A stretch of 64,000 nucleotides of DNA from Epiperipatus broadwayi (GCA_028023455.1 JAQFVV010006231.1:5408036-5472035); one strand, 5' to 3'. Numbered from the stretch's first letter, positions 10,335 to 22,638 are shown. The notes: generated from the sequence alone by a model not told the origin. Made by a program: numbers and translations.

Positions 10335-12120
10335 TTATTTTCCATTCCCCACTCTAAATTTTCCCATATTCTGCTTCCACAACATAATCTTTGTCAACTC
10401 TATAACCTTTATATCTAAATCCCCTTTATCTTTTCCCAAACCCAGCATAAAAACCAATAATTCACTTTCTGTATAATCATTTTTTTCATATTTATTCTTC
10501 CATAACTTCATTATATGTACCCTTTCTGTTTTCAAGCATTTACATTCAATTAACAAATGCCTAATATTTTTTATTCCTTCTTTACATAATTTACAAAATA
10601 AATCACCCATTTTTTCCATTTATTATGTATATTCTCTTGTAGCTAAAGATCCCGTTTGAGCCTTAAATAATAAACTACTTTCCTTACTATTATCATATAT
10701 TAACTCACACCTAATATTCTGTTTATTTCTATATATATATATATTTAAACTCTTTTTACTCTCCATACTATTTCTCCATCTCTCTAACTCCCTATTCTTT
10801 ATTAATAAATCTATTCTTTTATCCCATTCCTTACTACTACAACACTCAACAATTCTCTTAATACAATCATCCCATCTTTTGTACAAATATACTGATATAA
10901 ATTCTTTATCCAAATATTTTGCATACCGCATTACCTTTCTCACCCATCTTGTTACCTGCCCTTTACTCATAACTCAATTAAATACTATTTTAGCTATTCT
11001 TTTATTATTTATAAACTGCAATCTACCAAACATTTTCATTTTACTTTTTGCATCTCTCATATGAAAACTTGACCATCCCATTTCTCCTTGAATTGCCTCT
11101 CTTGCTGTCCATACATCTGCATCCAATGCATGTGTTCCTACTTCCCTTTGAACTTTTTCTAAGTAATTTAATACCTCTTTACTAACATATAATGCATCAT
11201 TACCATATGTTAACCCTGCTACTGCAACTCCTTTCCATATAATTCTAAGTACATCATATTTATTATATGAAAACACTGTTAATTTCTTTATCAATCCCTT
11301 TCTTTTCTTTGCTTCTTTTATCAATTTTTTCTCCCATTCATCCAAATAATTTTTCTGATTACTTAAAATAATTTCCAAATAGCTATATCTATTCACCACA
11401 CTTAACTTAATATCTCCCAATAAAAATTCTACATCTTCTCTTTCCCCAGTATTAACCATCATTATATTTGATTTTTCTTCACTAAATTTAATCCTCATCT
11501 CTTTACCAACCCTGCACATGTCCTCAACATAACTTCCATATCTTCTTTTCTTTCTGCACACAAAAATATATCATCCACAAAAAAAAAGACCTGACAAAAT
11601 ATATACTCCCTTACTACCTATTAACGGTATCTCTATCCCTCTTCCTAATCTTTCTATTGCTCTTTTCATTTCACTCAAATACAACACAAACAAAATAGGT
11701 GACATAGGCCATCCTTGCCTTAGCCCCATCCCATTTTTAACTTTAACTGATTCTATATTCCCTGATTGATATATATATATAATAATTATTTTCATATAAT
11801 TGCTTAATAATATCTATTAAAGCTTCAACCATTCCCAAATTTGCTAAACTTATCCATAATCTATTTCTATCTACTCTATCATATGCCTTCTCTATATATA
11901 TAAAACTCATATATAACTGTTTACCTAAATTCCTACTCATATCCATAAGTTGTGTAACTACAAATAAACTATCTCCTATATGCCTATCTAATCTAAAACC
12001 TCCTTGCATTTCCCCCACTACATTATTCCCTTCCATCCATTTTACAACTCTTCTAGCCACCATATACGAGAAAACTTTATATAAAATTGATGTTACCGCT
12101 ATTGGTCTATAATTATTCAA
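10335..12120 (-). pseudogene. LINE family A reverse transcriptase and C-terminal zinc motif, broken
   Basis: The reading order on the minus strand is: NNYRPIAVTSILYKV and EMQGGFRLDRH (fingers), YIEKAYDRVDR (palm motif A), GLRQGWPMSPILFVLYL (motif B), FVDDIF (motif C, about 11577-11590), then a thumb and connection region with VQREVGTHALDADVWTAREA and GEMGWSSF, and finally CKLC...HLLIEC, the CCHC-like motif at the LINE C-terminus. A one-base shift in a T-run at about 11580 separates motifs B and C, and further breaks occur near 11561-11571, 10974 and 10620. It cannot encode a full enzyme. The C-terminal region resembles elements often annotated as jockey-like in chelicerates; the clade is not certain. 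Confidence 0.88.
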
Positions 12121-12125
12121 CTTTC

Positions 12126-13770
12126 TAATTATTAATTAATTGATTATTAATTAACCAATTATTGTAGATAGACCACCATCTAGTGTTATAGAATGGAAGT
12201 AAAATAACATTTATCTGTTATATATTGGTATCTTTTGTTTTTTAATATGAAGTGAATAATAATAAGCCTGTGATTTTAAAATGTCAAGAAATGTTTGAAT
12301 TTTCAGATGCATTTTTATTTTATTTTATTGGTTTGTTTATTTTTGTCTATAAACTATATTAAGAAAAGAAATTTGGTAAATAAAACATTAAGTAATATAA
12401 TTAAATGTTCTTTGTCTATAAAGTTATTGTATTGATTCATAAAAGAAATATTTAATTTACATATGTAATAATCAAATGTACTAAATCTAAAGTTTTAAAG
12501 AAAAACAGAGATCATTATACATTCAAGTAATATCAATGTGAAAATATTAGAATTTTTAATTAAAATATATTTTGAAGTAAATATATGGAATAAATAAATG
12601 TTATGCAAATATTTTAAAATAATGAACGAATCAACCAAAGAATATTTGCAGACATTTTATCCCACCTTATAAATAATGACAAAGAATTTGTAATTAAATT
12701 TTTTATATACTTTATTACATGTAATGCTGATGTAGAATATAATAATATATTGTTGAGGTCTGGAATTCAGTTGAATTTCTTTTAATTTAAATGGTAATCA
12801 TGTTTATTAACTCTATATTTACCATATTTCAAAATTTAACATGTGCTAATTCTAATTTTATTTATTCTTTTTATTTATTTATTTTTTCAATGTATGATTT
12901 TAAATCAATCACAGTAAGATAGCTATCATGAAACAAATTAAAATAAAGCATGTAGGTCTCTGAATATAACCAAAAACGTTTTAAGATATTTATTATAAAT
13001 ACTATAAAAAAGTCTTTTTTGAAAATTTACATAGAAGTTCAAAAAGTCTAGCTATATCATTGAAAAAATAGTTTCTCTCAGGAATTGCAATATTAACTCA
13101 TTTAAAATTTAAAAAATATCCCATTTTTATATTTTATTATAAATATAATACCTTTGTCTGGAAAAATAAAGTGATTATACCAAGGATAAAAGAATTGTAA
13201 AGAATTAAAATATTATATATTACTAGGCTTTAATTCTGTATTAAAAATTGTAAATGATAAATAAGTTTCTTTTAATAATAAAAATACATTATACGCTAAT
13301 ATTTCTACCACCTCATATTATTACATATGTAAAAGAATTGATTATAATAAAAGAAAAAAAAAATAATTTGGTCACTTAAATAGCATCAAAGCATAGGGAT
13401 CAGTGAACTAGTTTCACTCAATCAAACATTTTTTAACTCAAATTTATTTAGAATCCTCTAAGCTTTTGAATTCATTACTAAGCTATCATATCCTACTGAC
13501 AATAACAAATAATTCAGCAAAGAGTCAGTTTTATAACATATATATTTCCTATTTTGAATTTTCTACTGTTAAAGGAATTTGTTTAACATATGGTTTTTTA
13601 AATTAACATTATAAAAGTTATCTATAAAAGTTTTAGTGGGGAGATGAATTCACAAGTGGCTTTGTTAAATTCTTCAATTCTGTATTATTATATGTAGATT
13701 TGAGAGTCTTTAAGTTAAGGTTTATGCTTGCCACAAACTATGCTTGTTAGAGGATCCATTTCTGAAGCAG
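12126..13770. other. AT-rich sequence without recognisable gene
   Basis: It starts with an ATTAATTAATTG-type run next to the LINE 5' junction. No coding or structural feature could be supported in the rest. Confidence 0.5.
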
Positions 13771-13936
13771 GGAACTGGCCGATCATGAATGACTCTGAAA
13801 CTACAGATGAGACTCCAGATTAAAAAACAAAAGTTATTTAAAAATAACTAAACCCACCATGGAACTACCTGATCATGGATGATTCTGAAACTACTGATGA
13901 GATTCCAGATTGACAAACGTAAGCTATTTAAAACAA
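13771..13936. repeat. Two direct repeats, 90-bp period
   Basis: GGAACTGGCCGATCATGAATG at 13771 and GGAACTACCTGATCATGGATG at 13861 begin two similar units, both continuing with CTGAAACTAC, AGATGAG or TGATGAG, and CCAGATT. The second unit contains CTGATGAG, the usual hammerhead core start, but stem II and GAAA are not convincing. The units abut the palindrome that follows. Confidence 0.65.
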
Positions 13937-14125
13937 CTGACTAAATCCATCTATTTTTTTTATCACTATAACAATGCTTATTTTATTTTTTATGCAATCA
14001 GTTTAACAGTTTTGACTAAACAGCAGCCTTCTTCAGAGCTTTTTGCTGGTCAGTCGAAACTGTTAGATTGATTGATTAAAATATAAAATAAGCATTGTTG
14101 TAGTGATAAAAGAAAGATGGATATA
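13937..14125. repeat. Near-palindromic fold-back element (about 75-bp arms)
   Basis: The left arm (CCATCTATTTTTTTTATCAC, ACAATGCTTATTTTAT, AACAGTTTTGACT) pairs with the right arm (AGTCGAAACTGTT, ATAAAATAAGCATTGT, GTGATAAAAGAAAGATGG). The centre contains GCCTTCTTCAGAGC. A truncated relative is at 8650-8775. No coding capacity. Confidence 0.78.
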
Positions 14126-14480
14126 TTTAATTATTTTGAACTATTTAATTTGATGACATCATATTTTATTGAACTTTAACAACTGGATCAAAAATTTTTT
14201 TATTATTTGAACTAAAATTCAATATTTTCCTGGAAAACAAGGTACCAACTTTCAAACAGAATAGAAAATAACTAGTTAAAACAACGATTATTAAATAATA
14301 TTAACTCATTTGTCTTTGTATGTTTTTTTTGTATTTGGGAAAATTTAAATAAAGTTTAAAATTTTCTAGACATTAATTCATTTGTTTATTTTATTTAACA
14401 TGGAAGCACACATATTGTTTTGATTTTTGTTTATGTATTTAGAAAAGCAATATTCAACTTTGCAGTGTGAATCATAAAAA
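14126..14480. other. AT-rich sequence without recognisable gene
   Basis: No supported feature between the palindrome and the degenerate repeat pair. Confidence 0.5.
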
Positions 14481-15185
14481 AACTCAAGATGTTGTGGAAT
14501 AAGGATTGCACTGTATATATAGTTTATGTGCAAATAGGAAAAGTAATATTGAATATTTGTTTTTGAAGTATAAGATATTGAAACATGATCACTATGAGAA
14601 ATTTTAGAGATAAAGGAAGTGAAAGAGATAGAGATTTTGTGATTTTTTTTTGTCTATATTTTACAATGAAAATAATAAGAGGATTGAATAGTGGAATTAA
14701 CAAAAAAACTTTTAATAAATTAAGAGACGAAAAAAATGTACGATTACTGGAAACATGATTTGGTAATAAAGAATAAAAAGCAGATGAGTTTCTTGTGGTA
14801 TAGAATAATTTCTGAAAAAAGGAATGTGTTATCTTGGCTAATAGGATTTATATCACACATTAAAATTTCTGACTTTAAGAAGTTTTATATACCACATTTA
14901 AAGAAAGCAAAAATTTAATAAGAATTTGGACTGTTTATATATAGTTTATGCTGATATGAAGAATTTGAAAAGAAGGCAAATGTTGATTTGATACATTTAA
15001 AGAGAAATTTCATTTTTATTTGTTTTGAAAATAATGATTATGGGGATAGGATAGTGAAACTAACATTGTATTAATATGGACTGGAAAAATGATTTAGTAA
15101 TCAGGAGTAAGGAGTAGATGAGTTTATTATGATATATAATAGTTTCAGAGGGAGGGAAGATTTAATTTGATTAACAGCATATTTG
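14480..15185 (+). repeat. Two diverged direct copies of a dispersed repeat (third copy at 40350-40705)
   Basis: Blocks occur in the same order in both halves: CTGTATATATAGTTTATG or CTGTTTATATATAGTTTATG; ATAATAAGAGGATTGAATAG or TGGGGATAGGATAG; a TGGAAAAATGATTTAGTAAT-like block; and AGATGAGTTT. The copies are about 420 bp apart. Purine-rich, partly open frames suggest decayed coding sequence, but I could not identify the protein. Confidence 0.5.
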
Positions 15186-15723
15186 TTTATATGATCTTTG
15201 CACTGAAACTTTTGGTTTTATCTAAGGAGATTATTTTGTATCACGTCACAACTTTGTGTGTATAAATATTATCCATACTTTATTTGACTTATATTCAGAT
15301 GTGTATGCCCTTTTGTTTTATCTTTTATGCATCACTTGGGAATATGTTTGCATTATGGAAATATATTTTATTCTTTTATTTTAAACATCAAGATTAAATT
15401 TTCAAATTAACGAAATAATTCAATTTAAAAAAGGAAAGAAAATAAACTGCTTTGATAAAAAAAATGTTACGTTTTAATTAATGATTTACCGATAAATGTA
15501 TAAAAAGTAACTGAATTTTAAAAGTAGCACCCAATAATGCTTGCGTTAAACAATAAAGTATAAATGTTTTTATTTTAACCATTATTGAATGTTGGCAAAG
15601 AAAATGATGACTCCACTTTTGTGAATAACTATATAATTTTTATATGTAATATTTTATTATGTCTCATGTATCTTAACATCTCATGATCATTTCATATGCT
15701 TCCACAAACTGTTATTAGCAGGA
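15186..15723. other. AT-rich sequence without recognisable gene
   Basis: Nothing supportable was seen downstream of the 3' end of LINE copy 2. Confidence 0.5.
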
Positions 15724-15799
15724 ATGTGATGTGATGCACTATGGTTTCTCATTTTTCGGAGTCAGAAATCTCTCAGCCACTGTGCCCAGAGAAAACTGT

Positions 15800-18070
15800 T
15801 AGTCACCTTACCTTCCCTTTTCATTCTCCACCCTAAGTTTTATCCATATTCTTCTCTATCCTACTTGATCCCATTTCCACAACATAATCTTTGTCAATTC
15901 TTTGGTCTTTATATCTAAATCTCCCTTATCTTTTCCCAAACTCAGCATAAAAACCAAGAACTCATATTCTGTATAATCACTTTGTTTATATATTCTCTTA
16001 CAACTTCATTATTTGTACCCTTTCTGCTTGCAGGCATTTACAATCAATTAACAGATGCCTAATATTTTCTATATCTTCCTTACATAACTTGCAGACTAAA
16101 GCCTCCATATTTTTCCATTTATGTGTATATTCCATTATTACTAATGTTCTTGTTCGAGCCTTGAGCCTTGAACGATGAGCTTCTTGCTCTGATCATGAAA
16201 TTAATTTGTCATAATAATAATTAATGTATCAAACGAGTATATTTTCTAATTTGGAAAATTATTTACTAATGATTGTTATAATATGTGTAACAAATCCAAA
16301 CAAATGTATACCAACAAGATTTATATTGTAATTGTACGTGTATTTTCCTTAATAAAAAACAAACAAACAGTAAACCACTTTCCTTGTTATTATCATAAAT
16401 TAACTCACAGCCAATATTCTGTTTATTTCTATATCTATTTAGAAGTCTTTTTACTCTCCATACCAGTTCTTTCATCTCTCCAACTCTCTATTTTTTTTTA
16501 TTAATGCATTTATTATTCTACCCCATTCCTTGCACTATAACACTCAACAATTCTCCTCACACAATCATCCCATCTTTTGTAAAAGTATATTGGCGTAAAT
16601 TCTTTATCCAGATCTTCTGCATACCATATTACCTTTCTCATACCTTGTTGCCTGTCCTTTACTCATAATACAATTAAATATTATTTTAGATATTCTCTTA
16701 AATTGCAATCTACCAAATATTTTCAGTTTGCTTTTGCATCTGTCATATAAAAACTTGACCATTCCATTTCTCCTTGAATTGTCTCTTTTGCTGTTCACAC
16801 ATCTGCATATAATGCATGTCTTTCTACTTGTCTTTGTACTTATTCTAAGTAATCTAATACTCCTTTACTAACATATAACACATCATTATCAAAGTTAACC
16901 CTGCTACTTCCACTCCCTTCCATACAATTCTAGCTTACATCATATTTATTATATGAAAACATAGTTAATTTCTTTATCAGTCTCTTTTCTTTGCTTCTTT
17001 TATCAATTTTTTATTCCCATTTATCCAAGCAATTTCTCTGATTACTTAAGACTATTACCAAGTAGTTATAACTATTCATCACATTTAACTTTATATACCC
17101 ATTAAAAATTCTTTCTGTTATTTTTTCCCAGTATTTATCATCATTACTTTTGAGTTTTCTTTACCAAATTTAATCCCCCATCTCTTTACCCACCCTTGTG
17201 CATGTGTTCAACATAATTTCCATATCTTCCCTACTTCTGTGCACAAGAAAATATCCACAAATAAAAGACTTAATAATGTATATACTTTCTTGCCATTTAT
17301 TAATGGTATTTCTACTCCTCTTCCTAATCTTTTTATTGCTCTCTCCATTTCTTTCAAATATAATAAAAACAAAATAGGTGACATAGGGCATCGTTGTCTT
17401 CCACACCATTTTTAACTTTTAACTGATACATTCCCTAATTGATATGTATAGTGATTATTTTCATATAATTTCTTAATAATATCCACCTAAAGCTTCATTC
17501 ATTCCCAAATTTATTAAACTTACTCATAATCTATTTCTTTTTACTCTATAATATGCTTTCTCTATATCTATAAAAACAATATATAACTATCTATTTGTAT
17601 TCCTACTCATATCCATAAATTGTGTAACTACAAATAAGCTATCTTCTATATGCCTATTCAATCGAAAACCTCCTTGCATTTCTCTCACTATATTATTTTC
17701 TTCCATGCATTTTGTGACTCTTCCAACCACCATATGTACAAAAACTTTATATATCACTGATGTTACCACTATCAGTCTATAATTGTTTAACTTTCTATGA
17801 TCCTTACTCTTTCCTTTAAATAATAGGTTTACACTTGTATTATTGCAGCAATCTGGAAATTCTTCTGTGCCTTCTTATTAAAACATGATAATAGGTTTAA
17901 TTTTGTTCTCTGCAGCCCATCCATCTAAATCTCTTGCCTTTCCACTTTTCATTCCCCCCCCTGCCTCATATAATTCAGTTTCTGTAAACCTAATATTTCC
18001 ATTGCTATATGCTTTTATGTTTGCTATCATTCTGTCCTTCATATCTAACATCTTTTCTATATCCATTACA
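15800..18070 (-). pseudogene. LINE family A reverse transcriptase, copy 2, broken
   Basis: On the minus strand the order is: KSGKARDLDGWAAE (17880-18066, upstream RT segment), EMQGGFRLNRHIEDSLFVVTQ (palm-proximal fingers, 17587-17769), LLFVDIFLC in place of the FVDD active-site motif near 17250 (one Asp lost), and CKLCKEDIENIRHLLIDC near 16045-16095 (C-terminal zinc motif, intact in sequence). Many frameshifts and stops separate these. Compared with copy 1 there is an extra segment at about 16163-16370. It cannot encode an active enzyme. Confidence 0.85.
16163..16370. repeat. About 200-bp insertion inside LINE copy 2
   Basis: Copy 1 reads directly from GAGCCTT into TAAACTACTTTCC (about 10660-10680). 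In copy 2 about 200 bp of unrelated AT-rich DNA separates the corresponding blocks (GAGCCTTGAGCCTTG and TAAACCACTTTCC). The junction repeats the block GAGCCTT. The insert has an A-rich AAAAAACAAACAAACAG right edge. Its origin was not identified. Confidence 0.55.
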
Positions 18071-18579
18071 TACTTATTTAAGATTGTCTCTAATTCTTCT
18101 CTAGAGCTATAGTGTATTCCCTCATCATCTAGTAATACTATTTTTCTTTCCTTTGCATTCTTTTTAATATATTTCTAATTTTTTTTTACTCTCATCTCTT
18201 CCAGTTTTATTAATATCCTCCAACAATTTACTATTGAATTTCATTCTTTATAATTATCTATTTTAGCCAACTTTCTAAAAATCCTTTTCCCATTTAACAT
18301 TAACATCTTTTTCATTTTTTTTTTTTGCTTTCAATAGCACACTTATATTCTCTGTGTGCTTTTCCCTTCTCTTTTACACTTTTACTAATTCTCACTTTTC
18401 TATTATTTTTATTCTTCTGAATATTCTCATCTAAAGTCCTATTTTCCACTTTTTCTATTTCACCACACCAGTTTTTATATTCATTCCTAATAAATCTTCT
18501 GTTATTTCTTCTATTTTTATTTTACATTCTTCTAACTTATTCTTATCATTCATTCTCCATCCACGTCTTTCACTACTTT

Positions 18580-19345
18580 TCTATTTTTATTACTGTTTTT
18601 CATTACATTACCAACCATTTCTATTATAAGGAAATTATGATCACAATTACATACTCTCTCTTCATTACCAAACACTTTAATTTTCTGTACTTTATTCATT
18701 TCCTCTTTCTCTATTAATACATAATCTATTATTTGAAATATATTATTTCTAAATCATGTCCCTCATAAATATTTGATAAATTTCCAATGCTCAAATTCAC
18801 TCTCTTAAAATTTTTTTTCAAAAGCTGCCCATTCTTGTTATCTATGTCATCAATTTCTTCAATGTGCCCATTCATATCTCCTATAACCATTATTTTAATC
18901 TTTTTTTTAAAAACTCTGTATATCCTTAACTAGGCATTCATATAGACTTCTGTTCCATCCCATTATAGTTTTGACTAACTCTAGTGGCTGTATACATTAT
19001 AGTCACCACCCATTCTTGTCTTCCTAACCTTATCTCAAACTACAAATGTTCTTGACACTTGTTAATATTTTAAATATTTCTTTGACATAACTCCTATGCC
19101 ACCACCCCATTTTTTTCTTATATATTTATACTCTGCCATATCAGATCTTCCAGTATAGGCTCTTCTTCTTCTTTTAGATATGTTTCCACTACTGCTAATA
19201 TTTTATGTTCTTCTTTTTTAACAGCTCTGTTTAATTCCAGCTACTTTTCTGGTTTACCACCATGTATATTCAAATATCCAATTTTAAGAATTTCTTCTTT
19301 CCTAACTACTCTTTTATAAATTCTTTTAACTCTTTCTTCTCCATT
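18580..19345 (-). pseudogene. APE-type endonuclease domain of LINE family A copy 2, decayed
   Basis: The domain nicks the target DNA to prime reverse transcription. On the minus strand IMVIGDMNGHIEEID (18841-18900) is the GDxN catalytic block, and CDHNFLIIEMVG (18620-18660) corresponds to the terminal SDH block with Ser replaced. Frames are interrupted in several places. Position between ORF1 and the RT segment matches a standard LINE layout. Confidence 0.75.
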
Positions 19346-19379
19346 ACATTTTAAGTAAGTTGCTTACTATTAATTTTAC

Positions 19380-20615
19380 AGACCCATTCCCTCTCCACAT
19401 CTACTTTTATATACCAAATTATCTATCCTTTGTTTATTTGTTACATCCTGTTCATTTTTATTATTTTTGATAACACTGCAATTTAAAACCCTATCCCCCT
19501 TTATACGTTTTCCAAACTACAATATTCTTTATAAATCAAACTCCCTAATATTTCATTTCCTTGTTTTGCTAAGTGCAATCCATCTTTACTATATAACTCC
19601 CTCTTATTAATAAAAAAATCCCATACATCCACAAACATATCATTTTTCTCACATATTTTTTTTAATCTCTCATTTATAGAACATTACCTGTCTAACATAT
19701 ACCTATTGTCAAATCTTGATAGTAATTCAACTATTCCTACTCTTCCTTTAATCTTACTCAAATTACTAATGAATCTATTAATCATCCATTACTCTCTCTG
19801 ATGACTCCCTACTATAACATACACATCACGACCACCTTGTTTCTTTAATTTATCTGTAACATCCCAATTCTAGTTCCAGGCAAACATATTCTTACATATC
19901 TATTTCTATTTTTCCTTGCAATTACATCTCCACATCTCTAATTAGTGTCTCCTATGAATACTGTCTCATAGTTTACTTTTTCCTACTTCATCTGTAACAT
20001 TCTCTTCTACCTTTTGGATTTCCTCTTATTTACTTCTTCCTTATTATTTCTATTCATCAATTCCTTAATCTACTCACACTTCATCTCTAATGATTTTAAT
20101 TGTGCTTCTACATCCTTTACCTCTTCTTCTATTTTACTTTGGTTAACCAACTCCATTACACTGTTTATTTTGGCATCAATACCTCTTATCACTCCACTAA
20201 AAACATATTCTATTCTATCTTCCTCAACTACATTTTGTGACATTTCCCCTGACTTTCTCTTTAAACTATCTACACTTTAGAAACCATTTTTTCACCTCTT
20301 TTATCACATTTACCCATGATATTTCAAATGATAAACCTTATCACATACAGAACACTCTACCACAGCATGCCTAATTTCCTTCTGACTATTATATATACAT
20401 TGTGGGATACAAATACAATCCATATTTCTTATTTTAAAAGCCCTTATTTTATATTTAACTTTATGCTTTCTGCACTATTTTTCAAATCCCTGTATACAAA
20501 AGGAAAAAAAAAAACTTCTTTCTTTCAATGGCGATCAATAAACATGTGTTTCCTAGCCTTAAGTCTCCAAACATTATTTTCTTTCTCAAATAAACCACTC
20601 TCATAAATTAAAAAA
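19380..20615 (-). pseudogene. ORF1 remnant of LINE family A with PHD-like zinc motif
   Basis: On the minus strand the sequence reads GLFEKENNVWRLKARKHMF (about 20535-20600), then CIPQC and VECSVCDKVYHLKYHG (about 20320-20415). The CxxC...YH..x.H pattern resembles the PHD-like zinc finger found in ORF1 of several LINE clades, with one expected Cys changed to Tyr. Downstream to 19380 the frame is Lys/Glu-rich and much interrupted. The role would be nucleic-acid binding; this is inferred from position. Confidence 0.6.
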
Positions 20616-20869
20616 ATTTTTAGTTGCAAAACTGCTAAAAAATCAACTAATCTTACATACAACTTAATTTTAAAGCCTCATTGACACACACAAAATTATT
20701 TTTTCCTTTTATATTTAAAATGGTGTAATGAAACACTTTCCAAAGTTATCACTAATATTCCCAATCTTTCCATATCTAATTAAATCAATCTCTCTTTACC
20801 TCTCCACAGTAAGAAAAAAATTTTTGTAGCAATAATTTATTTCAGATGATATTCAAAAAAATATATAAT

Positions 20870-21212
20870 AATAGGAAACTCTCTATACAATAGTGCCACC
20901 CAATGCAAGTCTTAATAATCAATGAAAGCCAGAAGGTTTGTACATAAAATTCCCATCCAGTACCTATTCATCCAATATCCCCAGACTAAATAGGTAAAAG
21001 GTGGCTGCTGGAGGGTAGCATAAGATCCTTGGATCATGGTAAAGTGTTCTCAGATTTAAAACTTCTCACTGATGAAAGCCACAAATTAGGAACTAATCTG
21101 GGGATTTTAGATGAGTAGGCATTTGATGGAGATATTGTGCACAAGCCTTCTTGCATCTTGTTGATTCATAAGGCTTGCACTGGATGACACTCCTGTATGA
21201 AGAGGTAATAAT
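20870..21212. mobile_element. Fold-back family P copy 1 (hammerhead-bearing)
   Basis: The left arm (GTGCCACCCAATGCAAG, AAGGTTTGTACATAAAATTC, TCCAATATCCCCAGACTA) returns inverted in the right arm (CTGGGGATTTTAGATGAGTA, TGCACAAGCCTTCTTGCA, CTTGCACTGGATGACACTCC). The central part differs between arms. It belongs to the same family as the copies at 28483, 36203, 36520 and 61628. Confidence 0.8.
21063..21104 (+). ncRNA. Hammerhead ribozyme motif, family P, degenerate
   Basis: Stem I TTCTCA pairs with TGGGGA (two wobbles). The core CTGATGA is intact. Stem II AAGCCACAAATTA has lost most of the AGC/GCT pairing, and GAAA reads GGAA. The cleavage block is ATC. Likely inactive. Confidence 0.5.
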
Positions 21213-21214
21213 AT

Positions 21215-21990
21215 TTCAGAAACCAGATGCAAGAAATTTATTTATGCTAATAATATCACCTTGACTTTATAAAAAGGTTTTCTCCACAAAATAAAAGTCT
21301 TTTGAAATAAAGATATGAAAAGTTTGGAAATCTTTATCAAAGGACTGGGATTTTATTCTTAATCCCATTAAAGCATATCAACTTTCCATTGGAAAAACAG
21401 AATAGCATCATCAAATATAGGAACTTGACTATTTAGGTGTTCTCTTGGACTATAATCTAACTTATTTTTCATATTTATCAATATTTAAACTTAAAATAAT
21501 TTTAAGTAATACTTTTTTTTGATAATCTGACTATCCCTATTTTGGGATGTGCACTTTATAAACAAACTTTACCAAATATCAGATGATGTTTTAAAGGATA
21601 TTTATAATCTATTAAGTATATCAGCTTACCATTAACTACAAACTATTTAAACCATTTCATGTCAAGTTCTCTTTTCTGGATGTTCAAGCAGCAACCCTTT
21701 TAAATAATAAAAAGAATTATTATGCAGGCTCAATAGTAAGGATAAACAATTGGTCTAGAGTCTCAACAGATTTCAGATAACCCAATATGTGGGTAGTACA
21801 ATAATGGAATTTAGCAGCTTTTAATTTATGTACTTATAGGCTTACATAATCATTATCTTTTGAAGTTATGAATACAGTGGAAGAATTGAGGATTTTATAA
21901 AACCATGAGTGAATCTGATTTCTGACTGGAAGTTCTACAGATTTCTTTCTTATGAGTCAAGAGGGAGGGGAGGAATAACTAAATAAATAA
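21215..21990 (+). pseudogene. LINE reverse transcriptase fragment (palm to C-terminus), decayed
   Basis: On the plus strand CKKFIYANNITLTL (21229-21270) corresponds to the catalytic (Y/F)ADD block with both Asp changed to Asn. It is followed by LEIF, then LNPIKAYQLSIGKTE and LDYLGVLLDYN across frameshifts, which is the usual order NP-K-...-kYLGV-LD after motif C. Near 21940 DWKFYRFLSYESREGRGGI is open. The clade is not determined. Two active-site changes and several frameshifts make it dead. Confidence 0.6.
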
Positions 21991-22255
21991 AGCATTGTGT
22001 ATAATCTGATTTTTTAAAAATATTTTTTATTTGACTGAAAATACATGAAATGTTGTTATATATGTATTTGTCTTAGAACTTTACTTAATACTGGTTTGTA
22101 TTTTGCAATCTTTAGATGTAAATATTTTGGTAATTGTACTTTTATTTACAAATATCACAAAATAATAATAATATTATTTTTTAAGAAATGAATGTCTTGA
22201 TTTTTTTTTAACTTATTAAAAAAGCAGTGGCGTGGTAAAAAACAATAATATGATA
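21991..22255. other. AT-rich sequence without recognisable gene
   Basis: Nothing supportable was seen. Confidence 0.4.
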
Positions 22256-22257
22256 AA

Positions 22258-22352
22258 TTGCTTGAAAGGTCATGTGACATTTCAAAGTTCTGTTAATAAA
22301 TTAAACTGTTGGGCATTTATAAAAAACTCTAAGGCATCATCCTATATAACCA
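22258..22352 (-). repeat. tRNA-derived SINE copy, decayed
   Basis: On the minus strand GGATGATGCCTTAGAGTTTT is similar to the head at 660-753, and the body ends GAAATGTCACATGACC then TTTCAAGCAAT, matching the family tail. Confidence 0.5.
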
Positions 22353-22532
22353 TTTTTTTTTAGTGTGAATTAGGATTTTGTGCTCTCAAATTGGGTGTGC
22401 CTACGCTTGAACTGTAAGCCCAGAGCTACTTATTCACACTATTCTACATTATGATAGTCTTACATTGAAACATGTTTAAAATGGAAAATGAAAGTGCTGT
22501 TTTAAAATATTTATATATATAATTAAATGGTT

Positions 22533-22638
22533 TATAATTCAAGAGGTCATATGAAGTTAGAGTACCAGAAATGATAGTCTTGAGTCTGAGCTATGGAACT
22601 TAAGTTCCAGAATCTGTAACTCTACCACGCAACTAAAC
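22533..22638 (-). repeat. tRNA-derived SINE copy
   Basis: On the minus strand GTTGCGTGGTAGAGTTACAG is a clear D-arm (GGTAGAG), followed by GATTCTGGAACTTAAG and by the family body end CTTCATATGACC and tail TTGAATTATAAACCATTT. Confidence 0.6.

Larger units (their letters stand above)
10245..12125 (-). mobile_element. LINE family A, copy 1, 5'-truncated
   Basis: This copy runs on the minus strand from the fingers of the reverse transcriptase to the 3' end. It aligns block by block with copy 2 (15724-20815). Similarity stops abruptly at about 12125, whereas copy 2 continues upstream, which is the usual 5' truncation of target-primed reverse transcription. The 3' end, in element sense, is a short run of CACAT units (10248-10268). 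Coding remnants are given separately. Confidence 0.85.
15724..20815 (-). mobile_element. LINE family A, copy 2, nearly full length, decayed
   Basis: This element spans about 5.1 kb on the minus strand and contains, in sense order, an ORF1 with a zinc-finger-like motif, an APE-type endonuclease, a reverse transcriptase and a C-terminal CCHC-like motif. Its 3' region aligns with copy 1 and ends in two GTGAT-type units (15728-15738). The 5' limit near 20815 is set by the end of plausible ORF1 sequence and the start of the fold-back element at 20870; it is approximate. Confidence 0.82.

Noticed and set aside
10879-20606. Plus-strand frames such as 20014-20280 and 20316-20606.
   Set aside because: They lie antisense to LINE family A, and their Ser/Leu/Phe-rich content is what the reverse of a Lys/Glu-rich ORF1 gives.
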